64,000 nt of DNA from Christiangramia flava JLT2011 (GTDB taxonomy: Bacteria > Bacteroidota > Bacteroidia > Flavobacteriales > Flavobacteriaceae), in contig NZ_CP016359.1 in the NCBI RefSeq assembly GCF_001951155.1, forward strand, positions 248,001 to 312,000, in the 5' to 3' direction. Numbering within the stretch: position 1 is the first letter of the stretch; every line of letters begins with the position of its first letter. This document shows, in pieces, positions 17,292-26,600 of the stretch. The notes below the pieces were generated by a model. That model saw only the letters and a program-made list of their open reading frames with translations, searched no databases and had not been told where the DNA came from. The translations under genes were made by a program, and so were the position numbers.

Positions 17292-18602
17292 TTACCCGAA
17301 ACTCACCTGCAGGATTTCCCGAGTTTCCGGCTCCACTTTAAAGCGATCATCGGCACGGTGGTTCACGATCCAGACAATTTCCTCACCGCTGCAGAGAATC
17401 CAGGTGTCTTCTTTCTCCGGAATTGAAAATTTCTCGTCCCTGAAATAATCTTTCAGTTTCTTTTTACCCTTCATCCCAAAAGGATGGAAATAATCGCCCT
17501 TTTTCCAGCGCCTGATGACCAGCGGAAAATTCAGCTTTTCTCTTGCGACATAGATCTTGTTCGCAGCGGTTTCTCCAATTTCAGAAACAGGCTTAACCCG
17601 GAGGATCCCCCCGGGAATCATGAGGAATTTCTCATTTTCTTCAAATACATAGTGCTTCCGGCCAGTTTTTACGCGCCGCTCGGTAAGCAGTAGGGTCTCG
17701 CGGTCCCTGATAAGGCGATGGGTGGGCGAAAACACCATTTTCCCGCTCTGGGCATCCACCAGGTTGTAAACATCATCCCATTCCGTAAAGCGGAACGATT
17801 TCAGCAGCTGGTATAAGATCTGGTTCTTGCTGGGTATTTTTTTCAGAAAATCGAGATCGATCTGGTAACCATAGAGGTCTTTCTGAACGAGCTTTGGGTA
17901 CAGCAGGCTGATATAATCCTCCACCAGGTCCATATTTTCGCGCAGGTGATCCTGGGTTTTGGCAAAGCTTTGCAACAGCTGCGGGTTCAATTCCATCATC
18001 ACCGGAACCAGTTGGTGCCTGATCTTGTTCCGCATGTATTTATCTGAAGCATTGCTGCTGTCTTCTCGCCATTCCAGCTTATTTTCCGCAGCATAGGCCT
18101 CGATTTCCTTTCTACTGAAACTGAGCAGCGGCCTGATGACCTTATGATTTTTCTCACTGATGCCGCTCAGACCTTCCGGGCCGGTGCCGCGAATGAGATT
18201 GATCAGGAAAGTTTCCAGGTTGTCATTGGCATGATGAGCGGTAAGAATATATTCATGGCGGTTGGTCTTCCGCAGTTCTTCAAACCACTCGTAGCGAAGG
18301 TCACGCGCTGCCATTTGAGTGGAAATTCCTTTTTCCGAAGCATATTTTTCCGTTTGAAAGGCCTGCGTAAAAAATGGCACTTCCAGCTGCTCTGCAAAGT
18401 TCCGAACAAAAGACTCGTCCCCATCGCTTTCTTCCCCGCGCAACATGAAATTACAGTGGGCGATCGAAAAATCGAGATGGGCATGCGCGCAGAGACAGGC
18501 CAGCACCATACTGTCCACGCCGCCGCTTACCGCCAGCAACAGCCTGGTGTTACAAAGGTACGGGAAACGGGTTTTTATCAGGTTCTTAAATTCCTTTTCC
18601 AT
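17292..18602 (-). CDS. tilS: tRNA(Ile)-lysidine synthetase
   Basis: Modifies C34 of the minor tRNA-Ile to lysidine, so that AUA is read as isoleucine; essential in most bacteria. The 436-aa protein has the N-type ATP-pyrophosphatase P-loop AVSGGVDSMVLA (about residues 24-35), the downstream HCNFMLRGEESDGDE and TAHHANDNLETFL segments, and the RPLLSFSRKEIEAYA motif. A C-terminal TilS domain (about 360-436) includes GDYFHPFGMKGKKKLKDYF. It sits 31 bp downstream of pabB in the same direction, suggesting co-transcription. Confidence 0.95.
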   Translation of the reverse strand: MEKEFKNLIKTRFPYLCNTRLLLAVSGGVDSMVLACLCAHAHLDFSIAHCNFMLRGEESDGDESFVRNFAEQLEVPFFTQAFQTEKYASEKGISTQMAARDLRYEWFEELRKTNRHEYILTAHHANDNLETFLINLIRGTGPEGLSGISEKNHKVIRPLLSFSRKEIEAYAAENKLEWREDSSNASDKYMRNKIRHQLVPVMMELNPQLLQSFAKTQDHLRENMDLVEDYISLLYPKLVQKDLYGYQIDLDFLKKIPSKNQILYQLLKSFRFTEWDDVYNLVDAQSGKMVFSPTHRLIRDRETLLLTERRVKTGRKHYVFEENEKFLMIPGGILRVKPVSEIGETAANKIYVAREKLNFPLVIRRWKKGDYFHPFGMKGKKKLKDYFRDEKFSIPEKEDTWILCSGEEIVWIVNHRADDRFKVEPETREILQVSFG

Positions 18603-18633
18603 GGAAATTCAAAATTACAAAGCAGGCGCAAAT

Positions 18634-19932
18634 CTATTCTACCTTACCGGAAAGCACCTGCAACATTGCGCGTGCTTTGATCATACATTCTTCATATTCT
18701 TTCTCCGGAATGGAACTGGCCGTGATAGCGCCACCTACTGAAAAGGAAAGATACTGGTTTTTCACGTTATAAAGAATACTGCGAATCACAACATTGAAAT
18801 CAAAATCCCCATCAGGGCTAAAATAACCCACGGCACCGCTGTAGAGCCCCCTTCGGGTTTCTTCCAGCTCTTCGATGATCTTCATGGCAGAAATCTTGGG
18901 AGCGCCGGTCATGCTGCCCATGGGAAAGCTGGTCCTCAAGGCTTCCACCGGTGGGATTCCTTCCGCAATGCGGGCACGAACCGATGATATGAGCTGGTGA
19001 ACCTGCGTGAAGGTATAGACCTTGCAAAGCTCATCAACCCGCACGCTGCCTTTTTCAGCGATACGGGACAGGTCATTTCTTACCAAATCCACGATCATCA
19101 CATTTTCTGAATGTTCCTTCGGGTCGTTCTCGAGCGCTTCAATAATTTGCTGATCTTCTTCCCGGTCTTCTGCCCGCCTTGCCGTTCCTTTGATTGGCTG
19201 TGACAATAATTCACTGCCTTTTTTCTTTAAATATCGTTCCGGTGATGCCGAAATAAGGTTGTAGTCTTCCAGTTGCAAAAAAGCCGCAAACGGCGGATTC
19301 GAAATCTCGTTCAGCGACTGATAGACCTGGAAAGGTGAGACTTCCACATTGGCTGCATAAAATTCCTGGCAAAAATTGGCTTCGTAGATATCGCCTCGAT
19401 GAATGTAGCGCAGCAGCTGTTCCAGTTTTTCAAAATAGTCGGTTTTGGAGATCCTGGGTTGCATCGATAACTGCGGAAGGCTGGCCACTTCCTCCACTTC
19501 TGTTTGCCGAATAGCTTCAAAATCCCCATCGATCTCATCATCCACCATTCTCAGGTACACAAATTCAGCCGTATGCTCTTTCAGAAAAATCAGTTTTTGC
19601 GGCTGAAAAAAATACAGATCGGGAAATTGAAGTCCGTCAAAATTTGCTGATTTCAGGTCTTCTACGTCATTTTTCAGGTCGTAGGAAAGGTAGCCGAAAA
19701 TCCAGTCGGCCGTAGTTTCCTGGTATTCTTTCAGTTTATCAAAAGCTCCAAAATGGTCGGTTTTGATGGCCGTAAAAGCTTCCACAGCCAAAACCGCTTC
19801 ATATTCACCGGTATTGGATTCGTAATTATTGCTGTCCAGCCACGCGATCTCCCGGAACTGCCTGCTCCAGGAAAGCAGTTTTTTTTTGAAGATATCGGGT
19901 TCCGCGAGCTTAAAACTTTTCGAAGTACGCAC
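18634..19932 (-). CDS. pabB: Aminodeoxychorismate synthase component I
   Basis: Adds ammonia to chorismate to give 4-amino-4-deoxychorismate for p-aminobenzoate and folate. The 432-aa chorismate-binding enzyme has the conserved GDIYEANFCQEF, LISASPERYL, PIKGTARR and FPMGSMTGAPKISAM blocks in the C-terminal half. The short N-terminal domain lacks a clear tryptophan-binding motif, favouring PabB over TrpE. No glutaminase (pabA) or pabC is adjacent. It starts with GTG at 19932, directly after the stop codon of the FMN reductase gene (zero spacing), so the two are coupled. Confidence 0.88.
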   Translation of the reverse strand: MRTSKSFKLAEPDIFKKKLLSWSRQFREIAWLDSNNYESNTGEYEAVLAVEAFTAIKTDHFGAFDKLKEYQETTADWIFGYLSYDLKNDVEDLKSANFDGLQFPDLYFFQPQKLIFLKEHTAEFVYLRMVDDEIDGDFEAIRQTEVEEVASLPQLSMQPRISKTDYFEKLEQLLRYIHRGDIYEANFCQEFYAANVEVSPFQVYQSLNEISNPPFAAFLQLEDYNLISASPERYLKKKGSELLSQPIKGTARRAEDREEDQQIIEALENDPKEHSENVMIVDLVRNDLSRIAEKGSVRVDELCKVYTFTQVHQLISSVRARIAEGIPPVEALRTSFPMGSMTGAPKISAMKIIEELEETRRGLYSGAVGYFSPDGDFDFNVVIRSILYNVKNQYLSFSVGGAITASSIPEKEYEECMIKARAMLQVLSGKVE

Positions 19933-20466
19933 CTATTCTGAAATTTGATGCGCAAAGGTAGTAACCACATCCTGTATTCCCATATCCAGCACTTCATTAA
20001 TTACCTTTCCGTCGTGAAAATTGTCTTTAAACGAAGGAAAACTGAAGCTTTCCAGCACTTCTCCTCCAAAACGGCCAAAAATGCGCTCGGTGTATTCTAG
20101 GGATGATTTCGCACCGCGCGCTCCCGGGGATGTACTGATCAGCAAAATTTTTTTATCCTGCAGAAAATCCCGGCGATTTCGTGAAAGCCAGTCTATGGTA
20201 TTTTTAAAAAATGCGGAGGGGCCGCCATTGTGCTCATTGACCGCCACCACCAGCGCAACTGCACGATCGATCTGTTCCTGCAGTTTCAAAACGTTTTCAG
20301 GAATTCCCCGTTTTTCCAGATCCACACTGAAGATGGGCAGGGAAAAATCGGTTAGCCGAATCTGTTCTATATCCAGGTTGTCCATTCTCTTCAGGACATT
20401 TTCCAGCAACTGCCTGTTAATGGAAGCGCTGCTATTGGAACCGGCAAAAGCCAGGATCTTTTTCAT
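19933..20466 (-). CDS. NAD(P)H-dependent FMN reductase-family flavoprotein
   Basis: The 177-aa flavodoxin-fold protein has the FMN-phosphate loop GSNSSASINRQL (about residues 8-19). The NEHNGGPSAFFKNTIDWLSR region (about 78-97) is typical of the NADPH_dep_FMN_red family (SsuE/chromate or azo reductase-like). The physiological acceptor is unknown. It is the first gene of a tight run into pabB and tilS. Confidence 0.85.
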   Translation of the reverse strand: MKKILAFAGSNSSASINRQLLENVLKRMDNLDIEQIRLTDFSLPIFSVDLEKRGIPENVLKLQEQIDRAVALVVAVNEHNGGPSAFFKNTIDWLSRNRRDFLQDKKILLISTSPGARGAKSSLEYTERIFGRFGGEVLESFSFPSFKDNFHDGKVINEVLDMGIQDVVTTFAHQISE

Positions 20467-20562
20467 CTCAATTTTTGTTTAAAAATATCGAAAATTTTAA
20501 ATCTTTCTGAAAAGTGCCATTTTCAGGCGGTTTTGATCGTATTTTAGAAAAAAAATGAACTT

Positions 20563-21441
20563 GTGAATATCTACCAGCTTGAGAATGAATTTCTGAAAAT
20601 TGCCGTGAAGGAAACCGGTGCAGAACTCTGCAGCGTATATAATAGGGAGCATCACCTGGAGCATATCTGGCAGGCCGACCCGCAGATCTGGGGAAGTCAC
20701 GCACCAAACCTGTTCCCCAATATCGGGATGATGAAAAATGGCAAATATCATTTCCAGGGAAAGACCTACGAGATGCCCAAGCACGGTTTCATCAGGCACA
20801 ATGAAAACATCCGGCTGAAAGAACGTTCAGAACACCAGCTGGTGTTCGAATTGCTTTATTCCGAAGAAACGCTGGCGGTCTACCCGTTTAAATTCAGTTA
20901 TCGCATTGCCTATACGCTTCGCGGAAAGAGCCTGGAAGTGAGTCAGCAGGTGATCAACCTGGACACGCAGGAACTGTATTTTTGCCTGGGTGGTCACCCG
21001 GCTTTCAATATCTGCCTATTCGAAGGAGAAATGCTGGAGGACTATCGCCTGGAATTTGACCGAAAAATGATGCTGCAGTCGCATATTCTGAGTCCCAACG
21101 GATTGGTTTCCGAAGAAACAAAACCCATTCTGAAAAACGAAAAGCAGATCGCTCTGACCAGGGATATTTTTGCTGAAGATGCGCTGATCTTTCGGGAGAT
21201 CCCTTCTAAAAAAGTAGCAATTTTCAGCAATCAGCATGGGAAAATTCTGGAAATGACCTATCGCGATTTCAAAAATTTGGGAATTTGGGCCAAACCCGGC
21301 GCGCCCTATGTTTGCCTGGAACCCTGGTTGGGAGTGGCCGATTTTGAAAACACCAGTCAGCAATTGACCGAGAAAGCAGATATCGAAAAACTGGAAGCAG
21401 GCCTGGAAGCCGATTTTTCCTACCAGGTAAACTTCTTTTAA
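20563..21441 (+). CDS. Aldose 1-epimerase family protein (LacX/GalM-like)
   Basis: The 292-aa protein has the GalM-like beta-sandwich sequence of the LacX subgroup (HAPNLFPNIGMMKNG, LGGHPAFNIC with the His, and KPGAPYVCLEPWLG with the Glu). It is distinct from the canonical GalM at 12561-13550. Members act on sugars or sugar phosphates; the substrate is not defined here. The start is GTG at 20563. A 3-codon ATG ORF (20554-20565) overlaps this GTG in another frame, a possible coupling arrangement. It is divergent from the FMN reductase. Confidence 0.85.
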   Translation: MNIYQLENEFLKIAVKETGAELCSVYNREHHLEHIWQADPQIWGSHAPNLFPNIGMMKNGKYHFQGKTYEMPKHGFIRHNENIRLKERSEHQLVFELLYSEETLAVYPFKFSYRIAYTLRGKSLEVSQQVINLDTQELYFCLGGHPAFNICLFEGEMLEDYRLEFDRKMMLQSHILSPNGLVSEETKPILKNEKQIALTRDIFAEDALIFREIPSKKVAIFSNQHGKILEMTYRDFKNLGIWAKPGAPYVCLEPWLGVADFENTSQQLTEKADIEKLEAGLEADFSYQVNFF

Positions 21442-21520
21442 CCGCTAAAATGAGCCGGTTTACCGCAAAGATTTGCCAGGAATATGGAGATCATCTTAGC
21501 TTCGCTAAAAATCTAAAGAC

Positions 21521-22549
21521 TTGAAAGCAAACCGGAATACCTTCATTTTCGTCCTCACAGGCCTCACGCTTTTATGCATTCCCATCGTCACCTCTCCAGA
21601 TTTCAGTAAAGGTATTCACATGTTCGATGTGCCGCCTTTCCAGCGAAGTTTTTTAGGCTACGTACTACTACTACTCTATTTTTTCCTGAATTATTTCCTC
21701 TTCATCCCGAAATTTTACAGCCAGAAAAAATACGTGATTTTTGGCCTTGTGACGCTTGCCTGTTTCCTGCTGGTGACCTTTTTACCCGACGTACTGATAT
21801 CGGTTCAGGCACCGCAACCGCCCCAGGTTTTCCGCGAACCCGGAATGAATATGCGGGAACCGGGCTTTCATCCCGGCCCTCAGCCTGGCCTCATCTTTCA
21901 GTTTGGGTTAGTCTTTATCCTCTCGCTCCTGCTGCGCATTCAGCACCAGATTTCAGAATTGAAAAATGAAAAGATCAGTGCCGAACTTTCGTACCTTAAA
22001 GCCAAGATCAATCCGCATTTTTTGTTCAATACACTGAACAGCCTGTACGCACTCGCGCTCACCCAGAACAAGCAAACGCCCATGGCCATCCTGAAACTTT
22101 CCAGTTTGATGCGCTATGTGGTTTCGGAAAGCGAGTCGAAAAAAGTATCGCTGAAAAAGGAACTGACCTATATTGAAGATTATATCGAATTACAGAAACT
22201 GCGTTTTTCTGAAAATGTGGAGTTTCATTACGAGGTTTCCGGGGAACCGAATGGCTACGAGATCGCCCCGCTCATCCTGATCAATTATATTGAAAATGCT
22301 TTTAAATTTGGCCTGCACACCGATAAGCGCAGCATCATCGAGATCCTGATCCATGTGGAAAATTCCCGCCTTCAGTTGAAAACGCGCAACCGCATAGTCT
22401 ATAAAAATGGAGATGTTCCCGGCACGGAAGAAGGACTTCAGAATTCCAAAAACCGACTGAATTTGATATATTCCGGGAATTATTCTCTTGAAAGTGGAGA
22501 AAAAGACGGTTTTTACCTTGTGAACCTCAATATCAAACTGGATGATTAG
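21521..22549 (+). CDS. LytS-type sensor histidine kinase (pair 1)
   Basis: This 342-aa membrane kinase has about four N-terminal TM segments (residues 8-30, 42-65, 70-90, 122-145). A His_kinase domain follows, with the phospho-acceptor His in INPHFLFNTLNSLY (about 164-177) and an HATPase region around LILINYIENAFKFG (about 245-258). A Pro-rich stretch (PQPPQVF...HPGPQPG) precedes the last TM. The start is TTG at 21521. A candidate promoter lies just upstream (TTTG 21472-21475 and TAGCTTCG 21497-21504, one mismatch, spacing 21). It overlaps the response regulator gene by 8 bp. Confidence 0.9.
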   Translation: MKANRNTFIFVLTGLTLLCIPIVTSPDFSKGIHMFDVPPFQRSFLGYVLLLLYFFLNYFLFIPKFYSQKKYVIFGLVTLACFLLVTFLPDVLISVQAPQPPQVFREPGMNMREPGFHPGPQPGLIFQFGLVFILSLLLRIQHQISELKNEKISAELSYLKAKINPHFLFNTLNSLYALALTQNKQTPMAILKLSSLMRYVVSESESKKVSLKKELTYIEDYIELQKLRFSENVEFHYEVSGEPNGYEIAPLILINYIENAFKFGLHTDKRSIIEILIHVENSRLQLKTRNRIVYKNGDVPGTEEGLQNSKNRLNLIYSGNYSLESGEKDGFYLVNLNIKLDD

Positions 22550-23231
22550 CGCTGTTGCCATAGATGATGAACCTTTAAGCCTGGCCGTGATCGAGCAGTT
22601 CTGTGCCAAATTGGACGGACTCGATCTTCGGAAGACCTTTACGGAACAAAAAAAAGCAATTCGCTATATCAACAAATTTGAAGTAGACCTGCTGTTCCTG
22701 GACATCAGGATGCCGCAGCAGACCGGGATCGATCTCTACAAGAACCTGGACCGGGAGATCAAGGTCATTTTCATCACGGCTTATGAAGAGTATGCCATTG
22801 AAGGTTTTAATCTCAATGCGACCGATTATTTACTGAAGCCTTTTTCATTCGAACGATTTAAGGAAAGCGTAGAACGTGCCTCCCGGGAGATCCAGCTCGA
22901 ACAACAATCAGTAAACGACAAGCCGTTTCTCGACATCCGGGCTGATTATCAGCTACACCGAATTCCCTACGGAAACATTACCCACATTGAAGCCCTGGAC
23001 GATTACATCCAGATCCATCAGGATCATGGAAAAAGACTGGTAGCACGGGCCACCATGAAAGGGATTCTGAAAAAACTTCCGGAGAATACCTTTATCCGAA
23101 TCCATCGTTCTTATATCGTGAATATTGACCGGGTGACCAACATTGGCAGCGACGAGCTGTGTATTGGTGACCTGCATTTCCCGATTAGCTCCGGCTACAA
23201 ATCGAACATCGAAGACCAGCTGAATTCCTGA
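22542..23231 (+). CDS. LytTR-family response regulator (pair 1)
   Basis: The 229-aa regulator consists of a receiver domain (residues 1-118; acidic pocket AIDDEP, phospho-acceptor Asp in LLFLDIRMP about 53, Lys in DYLLKPFSF) and a C-terminal LytTR DNA-binding domain (about 130-228, with the IHRSYIVN and FPISSGYKS segments). It overlaps the kinase gene 8 bp. Targets are unknown; the adjacent dioxygenase-fold lipoprotein is one candidate. Confidence 0.93.
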   Translation: MISAVAIDDEPLSLAVIEQFCAKLDGLDLRKTFTEQKKAIRYINKFEVDLLFLDIRMPQQTGIDLYKNLDREIKVIFITAYEEYAIEGFNLNATDYLLKPFSFERFKESVERASREIQLEQQSVNDKPFLDIRADYQLHRIPYGNITHIEALDDYIQIHQDHGKRLVARATMKGILKKLPENTFIRIHRSYIVNIDRVTNIGSDELCIGDLHFPISSGYKSNIEDQLNS

Positions 23232-23316
23232 TCACCGCAAAAACCAACGCATTTACCTCAACTTTTTCAGCAACAGGCATTTGATAGGTATTTTTACTTC
23301 AGAAAATATCAGTGTC

Positions 23317-24024
23317 ATGAAAAGAAAAGATTTTTTAAGAAGAGGAATGATCGGTGCCGGAACTATTTTGGCCATTCCATCAGTACTTACCAACTGCTCC
23401 AAAGACGACAGTGCGATTACCGATGCGGTTGATGAAACCGGAGAAGTAGATTACGAAAGCGGAACCAGCGGCGACTGCGTGGTATCGCCTCAGGAAACTG
23501 CGGGACCATACCCTATCAAAACCCCTGCACAACTGGTTCGAGAAAATATCATTGCCGACCGACCCGGTGTTCCGCTGCTCATCAACATCATCGTACAGGA
23601 CCAGAGCAACTCCTGTGAACCTGTAGCCGATGTGCTGGTGGACGTTTGGCACTGTGATGCAGACGGAAACTACTCGGAATACGGAAGTTATACCAGCGAA
23701 CATTTTTTAAGAGGAAGACAAACCACAGATACCAACGGAAATGCCTCATTTCTCAGTATTTACCCCGGCTGGTACCGTGGCCGTGCCCCGCATATTCATC
23801 TCGAAGTGCTGGACTCAAATGAAAATTCCCTGAAAATTACCCAGATCGCTTTCCCGGAAGACGTTTCAGATGAAGTATACTCCACCAGTGAATACAATGG
23901 CACTGCCGATACTTCGAACAACCAGGATGGCATTTTTCAGGATAGCCTGCAATACAACATGCTGGATTCTATCACCGGAAATACTACGGATGGTTTTACA
24001 CTGACCAAAACGATTATCATCTAA
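23317..24024 (+). CDS. Exported intradiol dioxygenase-fold lipoprotein
   Basis: I choose ATG at 23317 (235 aa), since it gives a compact signal: KRKDFLRRGMIGAG, then a hydrophobic stretch and a lipobox Cys (VLTNC). It belongs to the intradiol ring-cleavage dioxygenase superfamily. It shows the SPQETAGPYPI entry motif, and the non-heme Fe(III) ligands are recognisable: Tyr in DGNYSEYG, Tyr in GWYRGRAPHIHLEV, and both His in the same block. True catechol dioxygenases are cytoplasmic, whereas this group is exported and its substrate is undefined. It follows the LytTR pair 1 genes by 85 bp. Confidence 0.82.
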   Translation: MKRKDFLRRGMIGAGTILAIPSVLTNCSKDDSAITDAVDETGEVDYESGTSGDCVVSPQETAGPYPIKTPAQLVRENIIADRPGVPLLINIIVQDQSNSCEPVADVLVDVWHCDADGNYSEYGSYTSEHFLRGRQTTDTNGNASFLSIYPGWYRGRAPHIHLEVLDSNENSLKITQIAFPEDVSDEVYSTSEYNGTADTSNNQDGIFQDSLQYNMLDSITGNTTDGFTLTKTIII

Positions 24025-24147
24025 GGTCAGGTTGGTTTTAAAATTTGGTTGATTTAGCCGTCATCATTTCAAAAACGCAAAATCACTCGGTCTGCCAGGC
24101 TTCGCCTGCGTTTGCAGCCGGCTTCCCTAAGGCCGGTTTGCAAAAAA

Positions 24148-24175
24148 GGCATCAGAAATATTCCTGATGCCTTTG
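24148..24175. terminator. Bidirectional terminator between dioxygenase and ExbB-like gene
   Basis: An 8-bp perfect stem GGCATCAG/CTGATGCC (24148-24155 with 24164-24171) has an A6 run on the left and TTTGATTTT on the right. It can serve both converging genes (24024 and 24202). Confidence 0.8.
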
Positions 24176-24201
24176 ATTTTATGGAAGTTTGGTTGTTGTG
24201 G

Positions 24202-24630
24202 CTAGGCGGCAGTGACCGGATCTTCCTTCCGGAGCCAGTTCAGAATAAAGGTGGCCATTCGCCCGATGATGAAAGTCAAACCTCCAAAAATTGGTGGCAG
24301 CAGCGTAACTTTTAAACCTCCTGCCAGCAATGCCGGCTGGATATTCCCCAGTGATTCAAAAGCATCAAATACCTGGATCAGCCCGATCAACTGAAAAAAA
24401 AGTCCGATGATCACGGCCAGTAAGGCCACCTGATTTACCAGAGAAACCGATTTCCTGAAACTTTGAGGTAAAGCCCTTAATTTCAATGCTGATCTTATGA
24501 TGAAAAAGATCATCAGGAAAAACAGTAAAAGAATCAGCGTCATGGGAAACGGTCCGCCTTCATATATTCTGGCCAGTAACTGCTGGAAAAAACCCTGATC
24601 CTGAAATAGGTAAAAAATTACGGTTATCAT
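24202..24630 (-). CDS. Lone MotA/TolQ/ExbB-like membrane protein
   Basis: The 142-aa protein has three TM segments (about residues 28-48, 66-86 and 100-130). The last region, QPALLAGGLKVTLLPPIFGG, resembles the TM2-TM3 signature of ExbB/TolQ proton-channel subunits. It is shorter than ExbB (~220 aa), and no exbD/tolR partner lies next to it. The lone context argues against a standard TonB-energising complex. A -7 box TAATTTTG (minus strand, 24656-24663) lies 25 bp upstream. It sits between two LytTR two-component pairs. Confidence 0.65.
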   Translation of the reverse strand: MITVIFYLFQDQGFFQQLLARIYEGGPFPMTLILLLFFLMIFFIIRSALKLRALPQSFRKSVSLVNQVALLAVIIGLFFQLIGLIQVFDAFESLGNIQPALLAGGLKVTLLPPIFGGLTFIIGRMATFILNWLRKEDPVTAA

Positions 24631-24655
24631 AACTGCGTTTTAGTGATTAATACTT

Positions 24656-24663
24656 CAAAATTA
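24656..24663 (-). promoter_or_regulatory. -7 box for the ExbB-like gene
   Basis: On the minus strand TAATTTTG matches TAnnTTTG exactly and ends 26 bp before the ATG at 24630. No clear -33 TTTG is visible at the right distance. Confidence 0.4.
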
Positions 24664-24820
24664 AGTTTTAAAAGCAGCCCTTGCAGAAAATTGCGACGAA
24701 GCGCGAGTTTTGCGCGCCATTCTACCGTTTGCAATAGAATCTGATTTTCCACCCCGCCAAACTGGTAATCTGTCGCAAAAATTTTCCGTAGTCGATTATA
24801 AATTGCATTTTTATTGCTTA

Positions 24821-25900
24821 ATGGAATCTGGAAAATCTTTTTTAGCCCTGCTCAAGCGACTGGGCATTCATCTGTTTCTTTGGGTGCTGGTATTGCTCTT
24901 TTTCAGTTTTTTCCTGGGTCTCGAAGCCGGAAGTTTTTCCGAAAAAATAGGGTTTTCGGCATTTTTATTACCGGTAACCATACTGACCACATACGTGGTT
25001 ATTTACCACCTCATCCCTCGCTATCTGCTACCCAAAAAATATTTACGTTTTGCGCTGTATTCGTTCTATACGCTGGTAGTTTCGGCCGTTTTCATCATCA
25101 TCTCCGCATTTTACGCTTTTGTGATCGCCCTAAAGCTGGAATGGAACGAGAGTCTGCCTATTTCCAAGAGTATTTTTTACATTATGATCACGATCTACCT
25201 GGTCGTGGTAATCGCTTCCGCCTTTAGTCTTCTGAAAAACAATTATACTTCCGCAGCCAAAAATGAAGAGCTGAAAAACCGGATTCTGGAGGCGCAGCTT
25301 AAATTGAAGGAACAGGAACTACATTACCTGAAAATGCAAATTCACCCGCATTTCTTATTCAATACGCTGAATACGATCTACGGGCTCAGCCTCAGCAATA
25401 ACGCCAAAACTCCGGAAATGATCCTGCAGCTCTCTGAGCTCCTGGATTATATTCTCTATCAAACCCGAAAACCGGTGGTTAAACTGAAGGATGAAGTGAA
25501 CCACATTCGAAATTACATCGATCTGGAACAAAAACGTTTCCAGGATGCTCTGAGCATCAACCTGGACATAGACCCGATCCCGGAGCATCTGGAGATCTCG
25601 CCCATGCTATTGTTGCCGCTCGTGGAAAACAGCTTCAAACACGGCAAGGACGCGCAGGGTAGCCTCCGGATAAAACTCCACCTGAAAATTACGGGTTCCA
25701 ACCTGAATTTTGAGATCATCAATTCTAAAGCTGAAAAAAATCCGGTTTCCGAAAGCCAGGGAATTGGACTGAAGAACATCAGGCGCCGGCTGGAAATTTT
25801 ATATCCTCATCATTTTGAGTTGAAAATCCATAATTTAACTGAAGAATTTCGTGCATTTTTATACGTGAACCTTCACCAAAATCCGCAAAAAATTGAATAA
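24821..25900 (+). CDS. LytS-type sensor histidine kinase (pair 2)
   Basis: ATG at 24821 is preferred (359 aa), because the in-frame upstream extension starts at a TTG and is not membrane-like. Four TM segments fill residues 10-160. A coiled stretch (KNEELKNRILEAQLKLKEQE) leads to the His_kinase motif IHPHFLFNTLNTIY, then LLLPLVENSFKHGKD (ATP-binding N box) and GIGLKNIRRRLEILY (G box). It overlaps its response regulator gene by 8 bp, just as pair 1 does. Confidence 0.9.
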   Translation: MESGKSFLALLKRLGIHLFLWVLVLLFFSFFLGLEAGSFSEKIGFSAFLLPVTILTTYVVIYHLIPRYLLPKKYLRFALYSFYTLVVSAVFIIISAFYAFVIALKLEWNESLPISKSIFYIMITIYLVVVIASAFSLLKNNYTSAAKNEELKNRILEAQLKLKEQELHYLKMQIHPHFLFNTLNTIYGLSLSNNAKTPEMILQLSELLDYILYQTRKPVVKLKDEVNHIRNYIDLEQKRFQDALSINLDIDPIPEHLEISPMLLLPLVENSFKHGKDAQGSLRIKLHLKITGSNLNFEIINSKAEKNPVSESQGIGLKNIRRRLEILYPHHFELKIHNLTEEFRAFLYVNLHQNPQKIE

Positions 25901-26600
25901 GATTCGCTGCATAATCGTTGATGATGAGCCCGTAGCGCTGGATATCATGGAAAACCATCTTTCCCGTATCGATGCGATCGAGATCGTGAAACGCTGCAGA
26001 AATGCCACGGAAGCCTTTAATGCCATCAATACTGAAAAGATCGACCTGATCTTCCTGGATATCAATATGCCCGGAATTTCAGGGATTTCTTTTGCGAAAT
26101 CGATCAACAAAAAGATCAGGATCATTTTCACCACGGCTTACCGCGAATACGCCATCGACGGTTTTGATCTGCACGCGGTAGATTACCTGTTAAAACCGGT
26201 TTCTTTTGAAAGACTGCTGGATGCCGTGAGCAATTTTCAGCAGCATCACCTGAAAGAAACCGGAGTTTCGGCAGCCACACAGAAAGCGGGATTCATTTTC
26301 GTGAAAATAGACCGGAAAATGCACAAAATAGACTTTGATAAAATTTTCTGGATAGAAAGCCTGAGCGATTACCTGAAAATTGAGACTTCAGAAGGGACAA
26401 AGGTGACCCGGGAGACCATGAGCACCCTGGAAAGCAAGCTGCCTTCCGAAGATTTCATCAGGATTCACCGGTCCTTTATCGTAGCTTTAAATAAAATCGA
26501 ATCCTACTCCAATGAAGAAGTGATCGTTCAGAGCAAGTCAATTCCAATCAGCAGAACATACAAAGAAGTGGTTTTGGGAAAGCTGGAGAAATTTCAGTGA
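25893..26600 (+). CDS. LytTR-family response regulator (pair 2)
   Basis: The 235-aa regulator begins with TTG at 25893, inside the kinase gene end. The receiver domain has VDDEP, the phospho-acceptor Asp in LIFLDINMPG (about 54) and Lys in DYLLKPVSF. The LytTR domain spans about 135-235 (IHRSFIVALNKIE, IPISRTYKE). It resembles the pair 1 regulator closely enough to suggest an old tandem duplication of the two-component module. Its stop (26598-26600) directly abuts the stop of the convergent gene. Confidence 0.92.
   Translation: MNKIRCIIVDDEPVALDIMENHLSRIDAIEIVKRCRNATEAFNAINTEKIDLIFLDINMPGISGISFAKSINKKIRIIFTTAYREYAIDGFDLHAVDYLLKPVSFERLLDAVSNFQQHHLKETGVSAATQKAGFIFVKIDRKMHKIDFDKIFWIESLSDYLKIETSEGTKVTRETMSTLESKLPSEDFIRIHRSFIVALNKIESYSNEEVIVQSKSIPISRTYKEVVLGKLEKFQ

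Noticed and set aside
18634..19932. Anthranilate synthase component I (TrpE)
   Set aside because: No trp genes are nearby, the N-terminal domain is short, and no clear Trp-binding motif is seen. PabB fits better, though not with certainty.
24710..24820. Longer start for the pair 2 kinase
   Set aside because: The extension begins at TTG, is not hydrophobic, and lies in the divergent promoter region; ATG 24821 is followed directly by TM1.
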